Assembly (NCBI RefSeq): GCF_001077815.2 | Contig: NZ_CP015441.1 | Location: 62,001 to 126,000, forward strand | Direction of reading: 5' to 3' | DNA: 64,000 nucleotides | DNA from: Aurantiacibacter atlanticus | GTDB lineage: Bacteria; Pseudomonadota; Alphaproteobacteria; Sphingomonadales; Sphingomonadaceae | Position numbers and translations under genes: made by a program | Notes under the pieces: generated by a model | The model's database searches: none | Told to the model about the DNA's origin: nothing | Seen by the model: the letters and a program-made list of their open reading frames with translations, nothing else | In this document: positions 53,554 to 63,066 of the stretch, in pieces | How positions within the stretch are numbered: the stretch's first letter is position 1 | How the letters are laid out: every line of letters begins with the position of its first letter

Positions 53554-53948
53554 CAGGCTCCTCCGAGTGCACGCATCAGCGGTTGTTCAATAAAACCCCA
53601 TAGCGCGGACAGAACGACCATCGCGGTGGCAATCAGCAATATCAGCCGGGTAGCGCTGCTGTGGGCAGGCTGCGCACAGCCATCAGCACTGCAAAAACGC
53701 ACTTTGCGCAAGTGAAGAAACCACCCAAGGGCCACGACTAGGAAGGCTGCGATTGTGAGCGACAAGTGGTAGGGAACAAACCATGCGAGCCCTCCAGCGC
53801 CAAGGCCGACCGCGACAAGGGCCAAGGGCAGAACGCAGCAAGCAGCCGCGGAGAGAAGCGCAGCTGCACTTGCCAGTACTCCGACGCCAGCCACCCCGCG
53901 ATCGCTCACGTTTTTCGGCTCGTCGTATTGGATAGTCTGCTCGGTCAT
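53553..53948 (-). CDS. merT: MerT-like mercuric transport protein
   Basis: 131 residues with TM segments at ~25-70 and ~100-120. SAAACCVLPLALVAVGLGA gives the vicinal Cys pair (C37, C38) of MerT, and FCSADGCAQP a second pair in the loop. Imports Hg(II) into the cytoplasm. Divergent from merR. Confidence 0.78.
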   Translation of the reverse strand: MTEQTIQYDEPKNVSDRGVAGVGVLASAAALLSAAACCVLPLALVAVGLGAGGLAWFVPYHLSLTIAAFLVVALGWFLHLRKVRFCSADGCAQPAHSSATRLILLIATAMVVLSALWGFIEQPLMRALGGA

Positions 53949-53973
53949 CTTTGCTTCCGCTCGATTCGATCCC

Positions 53974-54004
53974 TATGTACTTCCTGTAGTAGATATAGGT
54001 GCAA
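53974..54004 (-). promoter_or_regulatory. MerR-type promoter with 19-bp spacer
   Basis: On the minus strand, TTGCAC (54004-53999), a 19-bp spacer and TACATA (53979-53974). The dyad CCTGTA-GTAGA-TATAGG (53983-53999) lies inside the spacer. The overlong spacer is the hallmark of MerR-activated promoters. It drives merT and the Cys-rich gene. Confidence 0.8.
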
Positions 54005-54015
54005 GGAGATTCGAC

Positions 54016-54420
54016 ATGGGCGGCCTGTCGATAGGTGAGCTGGCGCGCAAGACCGGCGTCAATATCGAGACGATCCGGTATTTCGAGAAGATCGGAATGC
54101 TCGGTGCGCCGGAGCGCACAGCAGGCGGTCACAGGGTGTTCGACGATGGTCACCTTCGCACACTCAAATTCATCAAGCGGGCGCGCGAACTAGGCTTTGC
54201 GCCAAAGGAGGTTCGGACACTTCTGGACCTGGGCGGTCCTGCCAAAGCATGCTGCGACGAAGTGCGCAAGATTGCAGTTCATCACCTCGAAGAAGTGCGG
54301 GGCAAAATCGACGATCTCGTCCGATTGGAACGGCACCTAGCCGCCACCGTCGAGCAGTGTTCGGGCGGGCATGTGCCCGACTGCGCAGTCATAGACATGC
54401 TGGAAACCGCCCGGCCCTAG
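54016..54420 (+). CDS. merR: MerR-family regulator, mercury-type
   Basis: 134 residues. N-terminal winged helix (LSIGELARKTGVNIETIRYFEKIGML), a coiled-coil, then KACCDE (C79, C80) and QCSGGHVPDC (C115, C123). Spacing matches the Hg-binding set C82/C117/C126 of Tn21 MerR closely. AAGGAG precedes ATG 54016. Confidence 0.88.
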   Translation: MGGLSIGELARKTGVNIETIRYFEKIGMLGAPERTAGGHRVFDDGHLRTLKFIKRARELGFAPKEVRTLLDLGGPAKACCDEVRKIAVHHLEEVRGKIDDLVRLERHLAATVEQCSGGHVPDCAVIDMLETARP

Positions 54421-54428
54421 ACCCACCC

Positions 54429-55775
54429 CTAGACCATGTATCCGATGTCAGACGCGCCGGTTGGATAGGCGAACATCGTAGTCTTCAGATCGTCCGCAGT
54501 GAGCCCATGGCGGATCGCCAGTCCGAAAATATTGATGGTCTGATCTGCGCCGGGTCCGACAAGGTGGGCGCCCAGTATCTTCCCCGTCTGCTCATCAACC
54601 AGTGTCTTGTAGCCGTAGACCGGTTCAGCGATCCGCCTGGCGGTGAACCATTGAGAGGTCCGCTCGCACTTTGTTCGAAATTTCAGCCCCGCCTCTTTCG
54701 CGTCGGCCTCGGTGAGGCCAACCCGGGCGATAGGCGGAAGCGTGAAGGCCACGCTCGGTACACCTTTGTAGTCGGGCTTGCGGTGATTGCCTTCGACGAG
54801 ATTGGTCGCGACAACTTTTGCATCATGGCTGGAAACGGGCGTGAGTGGCGGCCCGTTCGAGGCAGCATCTCCGGCAGCGTAGACGGCCGGATTGCTCACG
54901 CTCTGCAGAAATTCGTTCAGCTTCAGCTTTCCGTTTTCGACTGCGACACCGCCCTTTTCGAGATCGAGCCGCTCAATCGCCGGGGCCCGTCCTGCCGCAT
55001 GAACGACAAGATCGGCCGCAACCTCGATCGGCCCCTCCTTGCCACTCGCATGGACCGTATACTCTCCGTCCCGTTCTCGAATGGCATCGACGGTCGTATC
55101 GGTAATCACGCGGACACCGATCCGATTGATCGCATCCATGAGCCAGCTCACCAGTTCTGGTTCGAACTGCGTCAACATGCGCGGTCCCCGCTGGAGGATC
55201 GTTACCTCGGCTCCCGCGCGGGCGGCGATATGCGCAAACTCGGCGGCGATATATCCGCCGCCGACCATCACGATCCGCTTCGGCAGCGAGGGCAATTCGA
55301 GAAAGCCCTCATTGTCGATCAGGTGCTTTTCGCCCGGGATGACTAGAGGTATAGGTCTGGCTCCTGACGCAATCAGGATTTTGCGGTATTCGATTTCCTG
55401 GTCGCCTACGGAGAGCCGATCAGGCCCCGTGAATTTTGCCGTTCCATGCAAGGTCACGATGCCGGCCTCTTCATACCGACGCTCATGCTTTTCAGGCACG
55501 GGGTCGGTGAAGCTGCGCTTGAAGCGGATAAGGTCGGACCAATCGATGCGTAAAGTCCCCTCTACCCCGTGACCTGTCATTCGTTGTTTTGCTTCGATCG
55601 CTTCTGCGCCGGCCACCAGCATCTTTTTGGGATCGCAGCCGCGTAGCGCGCAGGTGCCGCCAAACGGTTTCTCGTCGACGACCGCGACTTTCCAGCCAGC
55701 TTTCGCAACGCGCATAGCGCAAACCATGGCTGCAGTCCCCGTGCCGATCACTACCAAATCGTATTCCATGTTCAC
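54429..55775 (-). CDS. FAD-dependent pyridine nucleotide-disulfide oxidoreductase
   Basis: 448 residues. FAD GTGTAAMVCA, redox Cys in GGTCALRGCDPKK (C42, C47), NAD(P) GGGYIAAEFA, FAD-binding YAAGDA. It resembles MerA/glutathione reductase but lacks the C-terminal CC of MerA, and AYPTGASD stands where the dimer-partner HPT His normally lies. So mercuric reductase activity is doubtful; a related disulfide reductase is more likely. Confidence 0.8.
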   Translation of the reverse strand: MNMEYDLVVIGTGTAAMVCAMRVAKAGWKVAVVDEKPFGGTCALRGCDPKKMLVAGAEAIEAKQRMTGHGVEGTLRIDWSDLIRFKRSFTDPVPEKHERRYEEAGIVTLHGTAKFTGPDRLSVGDQEIEYRKILIASGARPIPLVIPGEKHLIDNEGFLELPSLPKRIVMVGGGYIAAEFAHIAARAGAEVTILQRGPRMLTQFEPELVSWLMDAINRIGVRVITDTTVDAIRERDGEYTVHASGKEGPIEVAADLVVHAAGRAPAIERLDLEKGGVAVENGKLKLNEFLQSVSNPAVYAAGDAASNGPPLTPVSSHDAKVVATNLVEGNHRKPDYKGVPSVAFTLPPIARVGLTEADAKEAGLKFRTKCERTSQWFTARRIAEPVYGYKTLVDEQTGKILGAHLVGPGADQTINIFGLAIRHGLTADDLKTTMFAYPTGASDIGYMV

Positions 55776-55858
55776 TCTCCTGCCCGCTCAACGAAGCTGG
55801 AGCGGCTACAGGTTCCAATGCCACCATCGAAAGATCGGTGAAAGGCAAAAGTCATTCC

Positions 55859-55899
55859 TTGAAAATATCTTAGCCTGCTCTAAATTAGTAATAGCTAAT
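55859..55899 (+). promoter_or_regulatory. Promoter/operator of the BigR-like operon
   Basis: TTGAAA (55859-55864), 16 bp, then TAAATT (55881-55886). ATTAG (55884-55888) / CTAAT (55895-55899) overlaps the -10, fitting repression by the ArsR protein. Confidence 0.5.
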
Positions 55900-55909
55900 G
55901 GAGAAGATT

Positions 55910-56272
55910 ATGGGCCAGGACGGGCCTTCAGAAACGGATTTCATGCGCCAGGCTGGCGAGGCCAGCCGCCTGCTGAAAGCGATGGCCAACGAATCGCGCC
56001 TGCTGGTCCTCTGCTTCCTGGCCGAGGAAGGCGAGTTGTCCGTCGGGGATCTGGCGCAGCGCGTCGGGCTGAGCCAGTCCGCCCTGTCGCAGCACCTCGC
56101 AAAATTGCGCGAAGGCGATCTCGTCGCGACCCGCAAGGAGGCCCAGTCGGTGTTCTACCGTGTGTGCGACCCCAATGCGCAGCGTGTTCTGGAATTGCTG
56201 CATGACATGTTTTGCCCTGAGCTCGGCCAATCCCCCAGCCGAGCGACGACATCGGAGAGACAGTATGAGTGA
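55910..56272 (+). CDS. ArsR-family repressor, BigR/SqrR-like
   Basis: 120 residues from ATG 55910 (GGAGAAG upstream; 55898 is also in frame). Winged-helix VGDLAQRVGLSQSALSQHLAKL. C35 and C102 are placed like the two persulfide-sensing Cys of BigR/SqrR. It overlaps the MBL gene by 8 bp, and the sulfur genes downstream match its expected targets. Confidence 0.85.
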   Translation: MGQDGPSETDFMRQAGEASRLLKAMANESRLLVLCFLAEEGELSVGDLAQRVGLSQSALSQHLAKLREGDLVATRKEAQSVFYRVCDPNAQRVLELLHDMFCPELGQSPSRATTSERQYE

Positions 56273-57194
56273 CGACACGAATATCGAAAAGGCCATCGAA
56301 CAGGTGAACGGCGTTCTTGCCGGCAATCCGCGAGCGCCTCACGTCAAAGCGTTCTTCCATGAGCCGACCTTTACCGCGACCTATGTCGTCAGCGACGATC
56401 AGACCAAGCGCGCGGCCATTATCGACAGCGTCTGGGATTTCGATCAGCCTTCGGGCCGCACCAGCTTGGAAGCGGCGGACGAGATTATCGATTATGTGCG
56501 CGAGGCAGGCCTGACCGTCGACTGGATTCTGGAAACCCACGCACATGCCGATCACCTGTCGGCCGCGCCCTATCTGCAGGAGAAGCTGGGCGGCGAAATG
56601 GCCATCGGCCGCGACATCGTGACCGTTCAGGGCGTGTTCGGCAAGGTGTTCAACGAAGGCACCGAATTCGAGCGCGACGGCTCGCAGTTCGACCGCCTGC
56701 TGGAGGATGGCGACGAGTTGATGATCGGCGATATACCGCTGATCGCGCTCCACGTTCCCGGCCATACCCCGGCCGACATCGCCTATATCGTGGGCGATGC
56801 GGCCTTTATCGGCGATACGATGTTCATGCCCGATTATGGCTCTGCGCGGGCCGATTTTCCGGGCGGCAATGCGCGCAATCTCTATCGCTCGGTCCGGCGA
56901 CTGATGCGCCTGCCGGACAAGACGCGGGTATTCCTGTGCCATGATTACAAGGCACCCAACCGCACCGAATTCGTCTGGGAAACCACCATGCTCGCACAGC
57001 GCACAGCCAATGTGCATCTTCACGAAGATGTTGATGAGGATGAGTTCGTCGATATGCGCACGCAGCGCGATGCGACGCTGGAGATGCCGCGCCTGATCCT
57101 GCCCGCCATCCAGGTGAACATGCGCGGTGGACATTTGCCTCCGCCGGAAGATGACGGCACGTCCTACCTCAAGATGCCGGTGAACAAGCTGTGA
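56265..57194 (+). CDS. Persulfide dioxygenase-like MBL-fold hydrolase
   Basis: 309 residues. THAHADHLS (H92, H94, D96, H97) and HVPGHTPADIAY are the metal sites, and FMPDYGSARADFPGG resembles the Blh/ETHE1 group. Oxidises persulfide/glutathione persulfide to sulfite. Translationally coupled to the repressor; its stop overlaps the next gene. Confidence 0.88.
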   Translation: MSDDTNIEKAIEQVNGVLAGNPRAPHVKAFFHEPTFTATYVVSDDQTKRAAIIDSVWDFDQPSGRTSLEAADEIIDYVREAGLTVDWILETHAHADHLSAAPYLQEKLGGEMAIGRDIVTVQGVFGKVFNEGTEFERDGSQFDRLLEDGDELMIGDIPLIALHVPGHTPADIAYIVGDAAFIGDTMFMPDYGSARADFPGGNARNLYRSVRRLMRLPDKTRVFLCHDYKAPNRTEFVWETTMLAQRTANVHLHEDVDEDEFVDMRTQRDATLEMPRLILPAIQVNMRGGHLPPPEDDGTSYLKMPVNKL

Positions 57195-57640
57195 TGCTGC
57201 CCGGATTTCCCGACGCCGCTCCACTGGCAGGATTGCTCGGAGGCGTGCTCATCGGCCTCGCGGCCGCGCTGATGCTGCTGGGCGCAGGGCGAATTGCCGG
57301 CGTGTCCGGCATCGCCGCCCGCGCCTTCGGCATCAGCGGTGACGGTACGCCCAGATCCGGCGCGTGGGCGTTTGTCCTGGGTCTGCCGATTGGCGCAATG
57401 CTGATTGCCTGGGGCCCTGGCGGGATCCAGGCCAGCTTTGCCGGTTACGTACCGCTGATTGTGGCGGGCCTGCTGGTCGGCATCGGCACGCGCATCGGCA
57501 GTGGCTGCACCAGCGGCCACGGCGTTTGCGGAGTCAGCCGGTTGTCACAGCGCTCGCTCGTCGCCACGGTGACCTTCATGGCGGCCGGGATCGCGACCGT
57601 CGCCATCATGAATGCCTTTGGGCTGGAGGTGCTGTCATGA
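57194..57640 (+). CDS. YeeE/YedE-family sulfur transport protein, first half
   Basis: 148 residues with about four TMs. [19 protein letters not shown] is the conserved Cys motif of YeeE/YedE. Thought to move thiosulfate or persulfide sulfur. Overlaps its neighbours at both ends (TGATG and ATGA). Confidence 0.88.
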   Translation: MLPGFPDAAPLAGLLGGVLIGLAAALMLLGAGRIAGVSGIAARAFGISGDGTPRSGAWAFVLGLPIGAMLIAWGPGGIQASFAGYVPLIVAGLLVGIGTRIGSGCTSGHGVCGVSRLSQRSLVATVTFMAAGIATVAIMNAFGLEVLS

Positions 57641-58056
57641 CGCGTTCGTGGCCGGTGACGCTCCTATCGGGGACGTTGTTCGGCGCCGGGCTGGCGCTGG
57701 GCGGCATGGTCGACCCGGCGCGTGTACGCGGTTTTCTCGACATTTTTGGGGACTGGGATCCCACTCTTGCTTTCGTGATGGGCGGCGCGGTGATCGTGAT
57801 GGCGATTGCCTGGCGGATCCAGGCACGCATGGCGCAGCCTTTGATTGGCGCGACGTTCGCTCTTCCCGACCGGACCGACCTGACCCCCCGTCTGATCGGC
57901 GGCGCGGCGCTGTTCGGCACCGGTTGGGGAATTGCCAGCCTGTGTCCCGGACCTGGATTCGCTGCACTGGCGATCGAACCGGCAAAGGCGGCGGCTTTCG
58001 TGGTGGCGATGCTGGGCGGAATGCTGATCGTACGCTTGTTCGAGCCGCAGCGCTAA
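57637..58056 (+). CDS. YeeE/YedE-family sulfur transport protein, second half
   Basis: 139 residues, about four TMs, with [29 protein letters not shown] and [12 protein letters not shown] (conserved Cys). It pairs with the preceding gene; in longer homologues both halves are fused. Confidence 0.88.
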   Translation: MTRSWPVTLLSGTLFGAGLALGGMVDPARVRGFLDIFGDWDPTLAFVMGGAVIVMAIAWRIQARMAQPLIGATFALPDRTDLTPRLIGGAALFGTGWGIASLCPGPGFAALAIEPAKAAAFVVAMLGGMLIVRLFEPQR

Positions 58057-58080
58057 AGCGTCGTCGGAGCAATCGAAGCC

Positions 58081-59847
58081 ATGGCCGAACCCACCTTGCT
58101 GGCACGCTACCTCCCCATTCTGCAATGGGGGCGCACCTATAATGGTTCTGTCCTGACGAACGATCTGGTGGCGGCGGTGATCGTCACGATTATGCTTATC
58201 CCGCAAAGCCTGGCTTACGCCTTGCTCGCCGGGCTGCCACCGGTCGTCGGGCTATATGCCTCGATCCTGCCGCTGGTGGCCTATGCGCTGTTTGGGACGA
58301 GCCGGACGCTGGCGGTGGGTCCGGTCGCGGTCCTGTCACTGATGACCGCATCGGCCGCGGGCGCTGTCGCTGCGCAGGACACGGCCGAATATCTCGAAGC
58401 CGCGATCACGCTGGCCGCTCTGTCGGGCATCATGCTGGCTGTGCTGGGCTTTCTTCGGCTGGGCTTTCTCGCCAACCTGCTCTCGCATCCGGTGATCAGC
58501 GGCTTCATCACGGCCAGCGGCATTCTGATCGCCACGAGCCAGATCAAGCATATTCTCGGGATTTCGGGCGGCGGCGACAATTGGCCGGAGATGCTGGGAT
58601 CGCTTGCGTCCAATATAGGCCTGACCAATCCGTGGACGCTGGCCATCGGTATCCCGGCGACGCTGTTCCTGTTCTGGGTCAGGGGCGGACTGAAACCAGC
58701 CCTCTTGAGGATCGGCCTGAAACCGCGCGCCGCCGATATCGCTGCTAAGGCGGGGCCCGTGATCGCGGTGGCGCTGACCATTCTCGCGGCCGTTATGCTC
58801 GATCTTGCGGAAAAGGGCGTCGATCTGGTCGGGGCCATTCCGCAGGGCCTGCCGCCTTTCGCCACCCCGTCGACCGACATGGACCTGATCGCGCAGCTAT
58901 GGGTGCCCGCGCTGCTGATCTCGGTGATCGGTTTCGTGGAGAGCGTCTCGGTCGCGCAGACCTTGGCCGCCAAGAGACGCCAGCGTATTGCGCCCGACCA
59001 GGAGCTGATCGGCTTGGGCGCATCGAATATCGCAAGCGCCTTTTCGGGCGGCTATCCGGTGACGGGCGGGTTCGCCCGCTCGGTGGTAAACTTCGATGCC
59101 GGCGCGGAAACGCCGGCTGCGGGCGCCTATACGGCCATCGGGATCGCCCTGGCATCGCTGTTCCTTACGCCGCTGCTGTTCAGCCTGCCTATCGCCACGC
59201 TGGCGGCCACGATTATCGTCGCGGTGCTCAGCCTGGTCGATCTGAAGACGCCCGGTCAGCTGTGGCGCTATTCCAAGGCGGATTTCGCAGCGCATCTGGC
59301 GACCATCGTCACCACTCTCTTGGCTGGCGTGGAACTGGGCGTGATTACCGGTGTCGTGGTTGGTCTGCTGCTGTATCTGTGGCGCGCATCGCGGCCGCAC
59401 GCGGCTATCGTCGGGCGTGTTCCGGAAACCGAACATTTCCGTAATGTGGAGCGGCATGATGTCTTTACCGTTCCGCACGTCCTGTCGATCCGTATCGATG
59501 AAAGCCTGACCTATCTCAATGCGCGCTGGCTGGAGGAATATGTGCTCGAGCGCGTCGCGGACCAGCCAGAGGTGCGCCACGTCATCCTGATGTGCAGTGC
59601 GGTCAACGAAGTGGACGCCTCGGGCCTGGAAAGCCTCGAGGCGATCAATCACCGGCTCTCCGATAGCGGGATCGACCTCCACCTATCGGAAGTTAAAGGC
59701 CCGGTGATGGATCGGCTCAAGCGAACCGAATTTCTCGAGAAAATCGGCGGGCGTGTGTTCCTGTCGCAGAACCGCGCGTTTCGCGAATTGTCGCGGGATA
59801 ATGCCGATCCGTCTCTGCCCGACGATATCGCTCGAGGTTTGATATGA
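58081..59847 (+). CDS. SulP-family anion transporter with STAS domain
   Basis: 588 residues. Ten or more TMs in a SulP domain (MLIPQSLAYALLAGLPPVVGLYASILP is the family signature), and a C-terminal STAS domain from ~460 (NEVDASGLESLEAINHRL). Moves sulfate, bicarbonate or related anions; the setting suggests sulfur oxyanions. It starts 24 bp after the preceding gene. Confidence 0.93.
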   Translation: MAEPTLLARYLPILQWGRTYNGSVLTNDLVAAVIVTIMLIPQSLAYALLAGLPPVVGLYASILPLVAYALFGTSRTLAVGPVAVLSLMTASAAGAVAAQDTAEYLEAAITLAALSGIMLAVLGFLRLGFLANLLSHPVISGFITASGILIATSQIKHILGISGGGDNWPEMLGSLASNIGLTNPWTLAIGIPATLFLFWVRGGLKPALLRIGLKPRAADIAAKAGPVIAVALTILAAVMLDLAEKGVDLVGAIPQGLPPFATPSTDMDLIAQLWVPALLISVIGFVESVSVAQTLAAKRRQRIAPDQELIGLGASNIASAFSGGYPVTGGFARSVVNFDAGAETPAAGAYTAIGIALASLFLTPLLFSLPIATLAATIIVAVLSLVDLKTPGQLWRYSKADFAAHLATIVTTLLAGVELGVITGVVVGLLLYLWRASRPHAAIVGRVPETEHFRNVERHDVFTVPHVLSIRIDESLTYLNARWLEEYVLERVADQPEVRHVILMCSAVNEVDASGLESLEAINHRLSDSGIDLHLSEVKGPVMDRLKRTEFLEKIGGRVFLSQNRAFRELSRDNADPSLPDDIARGLI

Positions 59848-60057
59848 ACGAATATCCAAAAAGGAAATCGAGATTGGCATATCTCTCGGCGTCCATCGCT
59901 ATAGGCATTCTCGACGCACTTGTTTTTCCTCATCGTCCGCACAGGCGGCACTTTTCCTGTGAACTCGCAATCCTTTACGGTTGCCAACCGTTTTGCTCGG
60001 AGGCCTGCTTTCGGCCTGACCGCATCCCCTCGTAAACCGACCAGAAGGAAACTCATC

Positions 60058-61410
60058 ATGCTTCTCGAAAAAATCAAGACACCCGGCCTATCCCATCTGT
60101 CCTATCTCGTCGGGTCCGGCGGGCAGGCGGCAGTGATCGATCCGCGCCGCGATTGCGACATCTATATCGAGAAGGCCCGCGCCGAAGGCTTGGCGATCAC
60201 GCATATTTTCGAGACGCATCGTAATGAGGACCTCGTTTCCGGCGCAGCGGTCCTGGCCGACATGACCGGGGCAAAGGTGCTGCACGGCCCGAACGCCGAT
60301 GGCGAAGTCGTCTATGCGCAAACGACGTGCGAGGGCGACAGCTATCGCGTCGGCCAGCTCGAATTCCGCGTATTGGAGACGCCGGGCCATACATTCGATC
60401 ATCTCGCCTACGCATTGTTCGACACCGAATATCCGGAGAAAGCCGTTGCCGTGTTTACCGGCGACGTCTTGTTCGTCGGCGACGTCGGACGCACCGACTT
60501 CTATCCCGACCGCAAACGCGAGGTCGCAGGCCTGCTCTATGATTCCCTGCGCAAGATCTGCGACCTGGGCGATCAGGCCATCATTTATCCGGCCCACGGC
60601 GCCGGTTCTGTTTGCGGGTCGGGCATGGCCGACCGCGAGTTCTCAAGCGTGGGCCACGAGCGGCACAACAATCCGCGGCTGCAGATCGAGGACCGCGAAG
60701 CCTTTATCGACTTCAAGGTGGGAGAGAACCATTATCAGCCTCCCTATTTCAGGTTGATGGAGCGGCTGAACCTGGAGGGCGGGAGTCCCGCTCCGCGGGT
60801 CATTGAGCCGAAACCGATGTCGCTACAGGAGCTAGGCGAATGCGGCGCGGACCACCTCGTCGATATCCGCGAGCCGCTCGCCTATGCGTCGGGCCATCTG
60901 CCCGGCAGTATCAATCTCCCGGTTGGGATGATCCCCGCCTTTGCGGGGTGGTTTATCGGCGAAGGGGAGAGTGTCGCCCTGATCGCCTCGTCGCAGGGCC
61001 AGCTGAATACTGCCATGGAACACCTGGTCCGCATTGCACTGGACAACGTTCTGGGTGGTTACGTAGGCGTGGTGCCCGCGGCGGCGGCGGGCAAGAAGAT
61101 GCGATCGATTCCGATGGTGGATACCGAAACAGTCGAACGGCGGCTGACCGGCGAACACAACGAATGGACACTGCTCGATGTGCGTGATGCCGATGAACGG
61201 GCGGCAGCCGCGATCGACGGCTCGGAGCATATTTATGTCGGCGAACTGTCTAAGCGCTGGCAGGATCTGGACCCGGCCCGCAGCTACACCCTCATGTGCG
61301 CGAGCGGAATGCGGGCGACAGTGGCGGCAGGCTGGCTCGACGCCCACGGCTTTGACAATGTGGATGTGTACCTGGGTTCGATGGGCGCGTGGAAAGCAGC
61401 GCAGAATTGA
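60058..61410 (+). CDS. MBL-fold/double rhodanese fusion
   Basis: 450 residues from ATG 60058 (AGAAGGAAA upstream). N-terminal MBL domain ~1-240, first rhodanese domain ~265-345 without catalytic Cys (ALIASSQGQ), second ~365-450 with CASGMR (C414). The metal motif is THRNED (residues 53-58) instead of HxHxD, as in part of the CstB/PRF group. Couples persulfide oxidation and sulfur transfer. Confidence 0.9.
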   Translation: MLLEKIKTPGLSHLSYLVGSGGQAAVIDPRRDCDIYIEKARAEGLAITHIFETHRNEDLVSGAAVLADMTGAKVLHGPNADGEVVYAQTTCEGDSYRVGQLEFRVLETPGHTFDHLAYALFDTEYPEKAVAVFTGDVLFVGDVGRTDFYPDRKREVAGLLYDSLRKICDLGDQAIIYPAHGAGSVCGSGMADREFSSVGHERHNNPRLQIEDREAFIDFKVGENHYQPPYFRLMERLNLEGGSPAPRVIEPKPMSLQELGECGADHLVDIREPLAYASGHLPGSINLPVGMIPAFAGWFIGEGESVALIASSQGQLNTAMEHLVRIALDNVLGGYVGVVPAAAAGKKMRSIPMVDTETVERRLTGEHNEWTLLDVRDADERAAAAIDGSEHIYVGELSKRWQDLDPARSYTLMCASGMRATVAAGWLDAHGFDNVDVYLGSMGAWKAAQN

Positions 61411-61421
61411 ATTGCTAAAAC

Positions 61422-61646
61422 CTATCCCGATAGCCGACTGACCAATTGCGGAACGCGCTCCTCGCATCTGCGAAGGTAACGCCGCAAGGCGCGCATCCGT
61501 ATGTCACGCGAGCATCGTAGACTCGCCCCGATCTCAGCGAGGCTTTCTACAGCGTCGAGCAATACGTCGGGTTCATGGATCTGGACCCGGTGCAGCCGGT
61601 CACTGATCCGATCGATCAGGACCGTCAGACACCGGTATGTCGGCAA
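61422..61646 (-). CDS. Possible small helical protein
   Basis: 74 residues from TTG 61646, reading LIDRISDRLHRVQIHEPDVLLDAVESLAEIGASLRCSRDIR... Helical, rich in Arg. No strong start, and it overlaps the plus-strand fragment. Not recognised, kept at low confidence. Confidence 0.25.
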   Translation of the reverse strand: MPTYRCLTVLIDRISDRLHRVQIHEPDVLLDAVESLAEIGASLRCSRDIRMRALRRYLRRCEERVPQLVSRLSG

Positions 61647-61821
61647 AGACGGTCAAGCAAGCTGCGACGAAAACGTCCTGCTCGATATGGTGGTTTCTCT
61701 CGATGATGCGGAAAATCACGTGAAAGACACGCATGAAGCTGTCGCCTGGATGATATGCGCCTTGCGTTCGACCAGATTGGATGATGCAACTCGCTCGCGC
61801 GGAAGTAGAACTGCACCATGA
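61640..61821 (+). pseudogene. Fragment paralogous to the 51440 gene
   Basis: VGKDGQASCDENVLLDMVVSLDDAENHVKDTHEAVAWMICALRSTRL aligns with the second half of the protein at 51440 (DETALIDMLVDPEDA...CALRSTRL). The 5' half is absent and the tail diverges. Confidence 0.5.
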
Positions 61822-61888
61822 GCAGTAGCATCTGGACATGATCTTCCGTTGCTGGCCCGTACGGTTGCTGTCAGGTCAGCAAAGGATC

Positions 61889-62445
61889 TTAAGAAACCCG
61901 TCCCGAAAGGTTGCCCCACCTGCCCCGCAATGCCCCCTCCGCTTCGCCGACATATCGGCGCGTCAAGGGTAAAGCCCTCCGATCGCGGCAATACTGAATC
62001 TGGTAATTGCACATGCCGCCATGTTCGAAAGCCGCCGTGGCTCCGGCGAGATAGAAGGTCCACATGCGATAGAAGCGCGCATCGAACATCGCCTCGATCC
62101 GTTCGCGGTTGGCTTCGCAATTGGCATACCATGCGCGCAGCGTTCTGGCGTAATGCAGCCGCAGCATCTCGACGTCGCTGGCAATGAGGCGATATTTCTC
62201 GCTCGCCGCGACGGTTTCCGAAAGCGCCGGGATGTAGCCGCCTGGAAAGATGTATTTGCGCGTGAAAGCGTCGGTTGTGCCCGGTGTGCCGATCCGACCA
62301 ATCGTGTGGAGCAGCATCACCCCGTCATCCGTCAGCATATTGGCGCAGCAGCGGAAGAACGTTGCGAATTGCGGGCGTCCGACGTGCTCGAACATGCCGA
62401 CCGAGACGATCCGATCGAAACGCTGGCCGCGCAACGAGAACCAAA
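61889..62445 (-). pseudogene. cfa: Truncated cyclopropane-fatty-acyl-phospholipid synthase
   Basis: About 185 residues match the CFA synthase C-terminal half: FDRIVSVGMFEHVG, MLTDDGVMLLHTIGR, FTRKYIFPGGYIPAL, WYANCEANRERIEAMFDARFYRMWTFYLAGA. The full enzyme has ~380-400 residues; the N-terminal domain and SAM-binding loop are missing and the frame continues into unrelated sequence at ~62445-62509. Confidence 0.75.
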
Positions 62446-62562
62446 GTTCTCGCCATCCATGCGCAGGAGTCCATCGCAGCCATAATCGAAAGCGGCGACG
62501 AGGAAGCACAGCGAATGAAACTGGCGGAACTCTCAGATCTCTTTGGAAAGTTCAACCGCTAG
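62446..62562 (+). pseudogene. C-terminal remnant of an unknown gene
   Basis: LAIHAQESIAAIIESGDEEAQRMKLAELSDLFGKFNR then TAG. Reads like a real protein end that begins at the cfa break point. Not recognised. Confidence 0.4.
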
Positions 62563-62654
62563 AGACGATGCCTTGCCCTCCTGAAGGCTGTTTCGAGAAA
62601 GACTTGAACGGCAGCGTTAGAAAGTCGGCTAACAGATGCCCTGCGCATTCTGCG

Positions 62655-62993
62655 TCATGATCGAAAATGCTTGGCGCGCTCCACCATATGATTCATCTGA
62701 GTCGCTGCGTGGATGGTCAACGGATGCTGCTTCGCGTCGGGCCGCGGCGTTATAAAGTCCGCCATTTCAGCGATAAGCTCGAGCTGCTCTTCGCTAGCCT
62801 TCGAGAGCAGACCAAGAACGATATTTTCCAAGGCAATCACGCGGATGCGCAGCTGGATGAGTTCCGCGTCCGACAGAGCGGGGATATCCCACTCGTCGCA
62901 AGTTGCTGCTAACGCTTCCTGGGGACCACAGGGCAGGGCCCCGCCCTCCGCTTCCCACCGCGACACCGCGATGTCTTTCTTGTCGTGTGCCAT
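62655..62993 (-). CDS. Small conserved hypothetical protein
   Basis: 112 residues, MAHDKKDIAVSRWEAEGGALPCG..., with a helical region SDAELIQLRIRVIALENIVLGLLSKASEEQLELIAEMADFI. No membrane segment. Not recognised; similar short proteins are common in sphingomonads by my recollection. Confidence 0.65.
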   Translation of the reverse strand: MAHDKKDIAVSRWEAEGGALPCGPQEALAATCDEWDIPALSDAELIQLRIRVIALENIVLGLLSKASEEQLELIAEMADFITPRPDAKQHPLTIHAATQMNHMVERAKHFRS

Positions 62994-63066
62994 GTTCTCA
63001 AACTCCAGACCTACTTTACCATGCCGCGAGCGGCGAATTCCAAACGGCGACGAACATCGCCATCGC

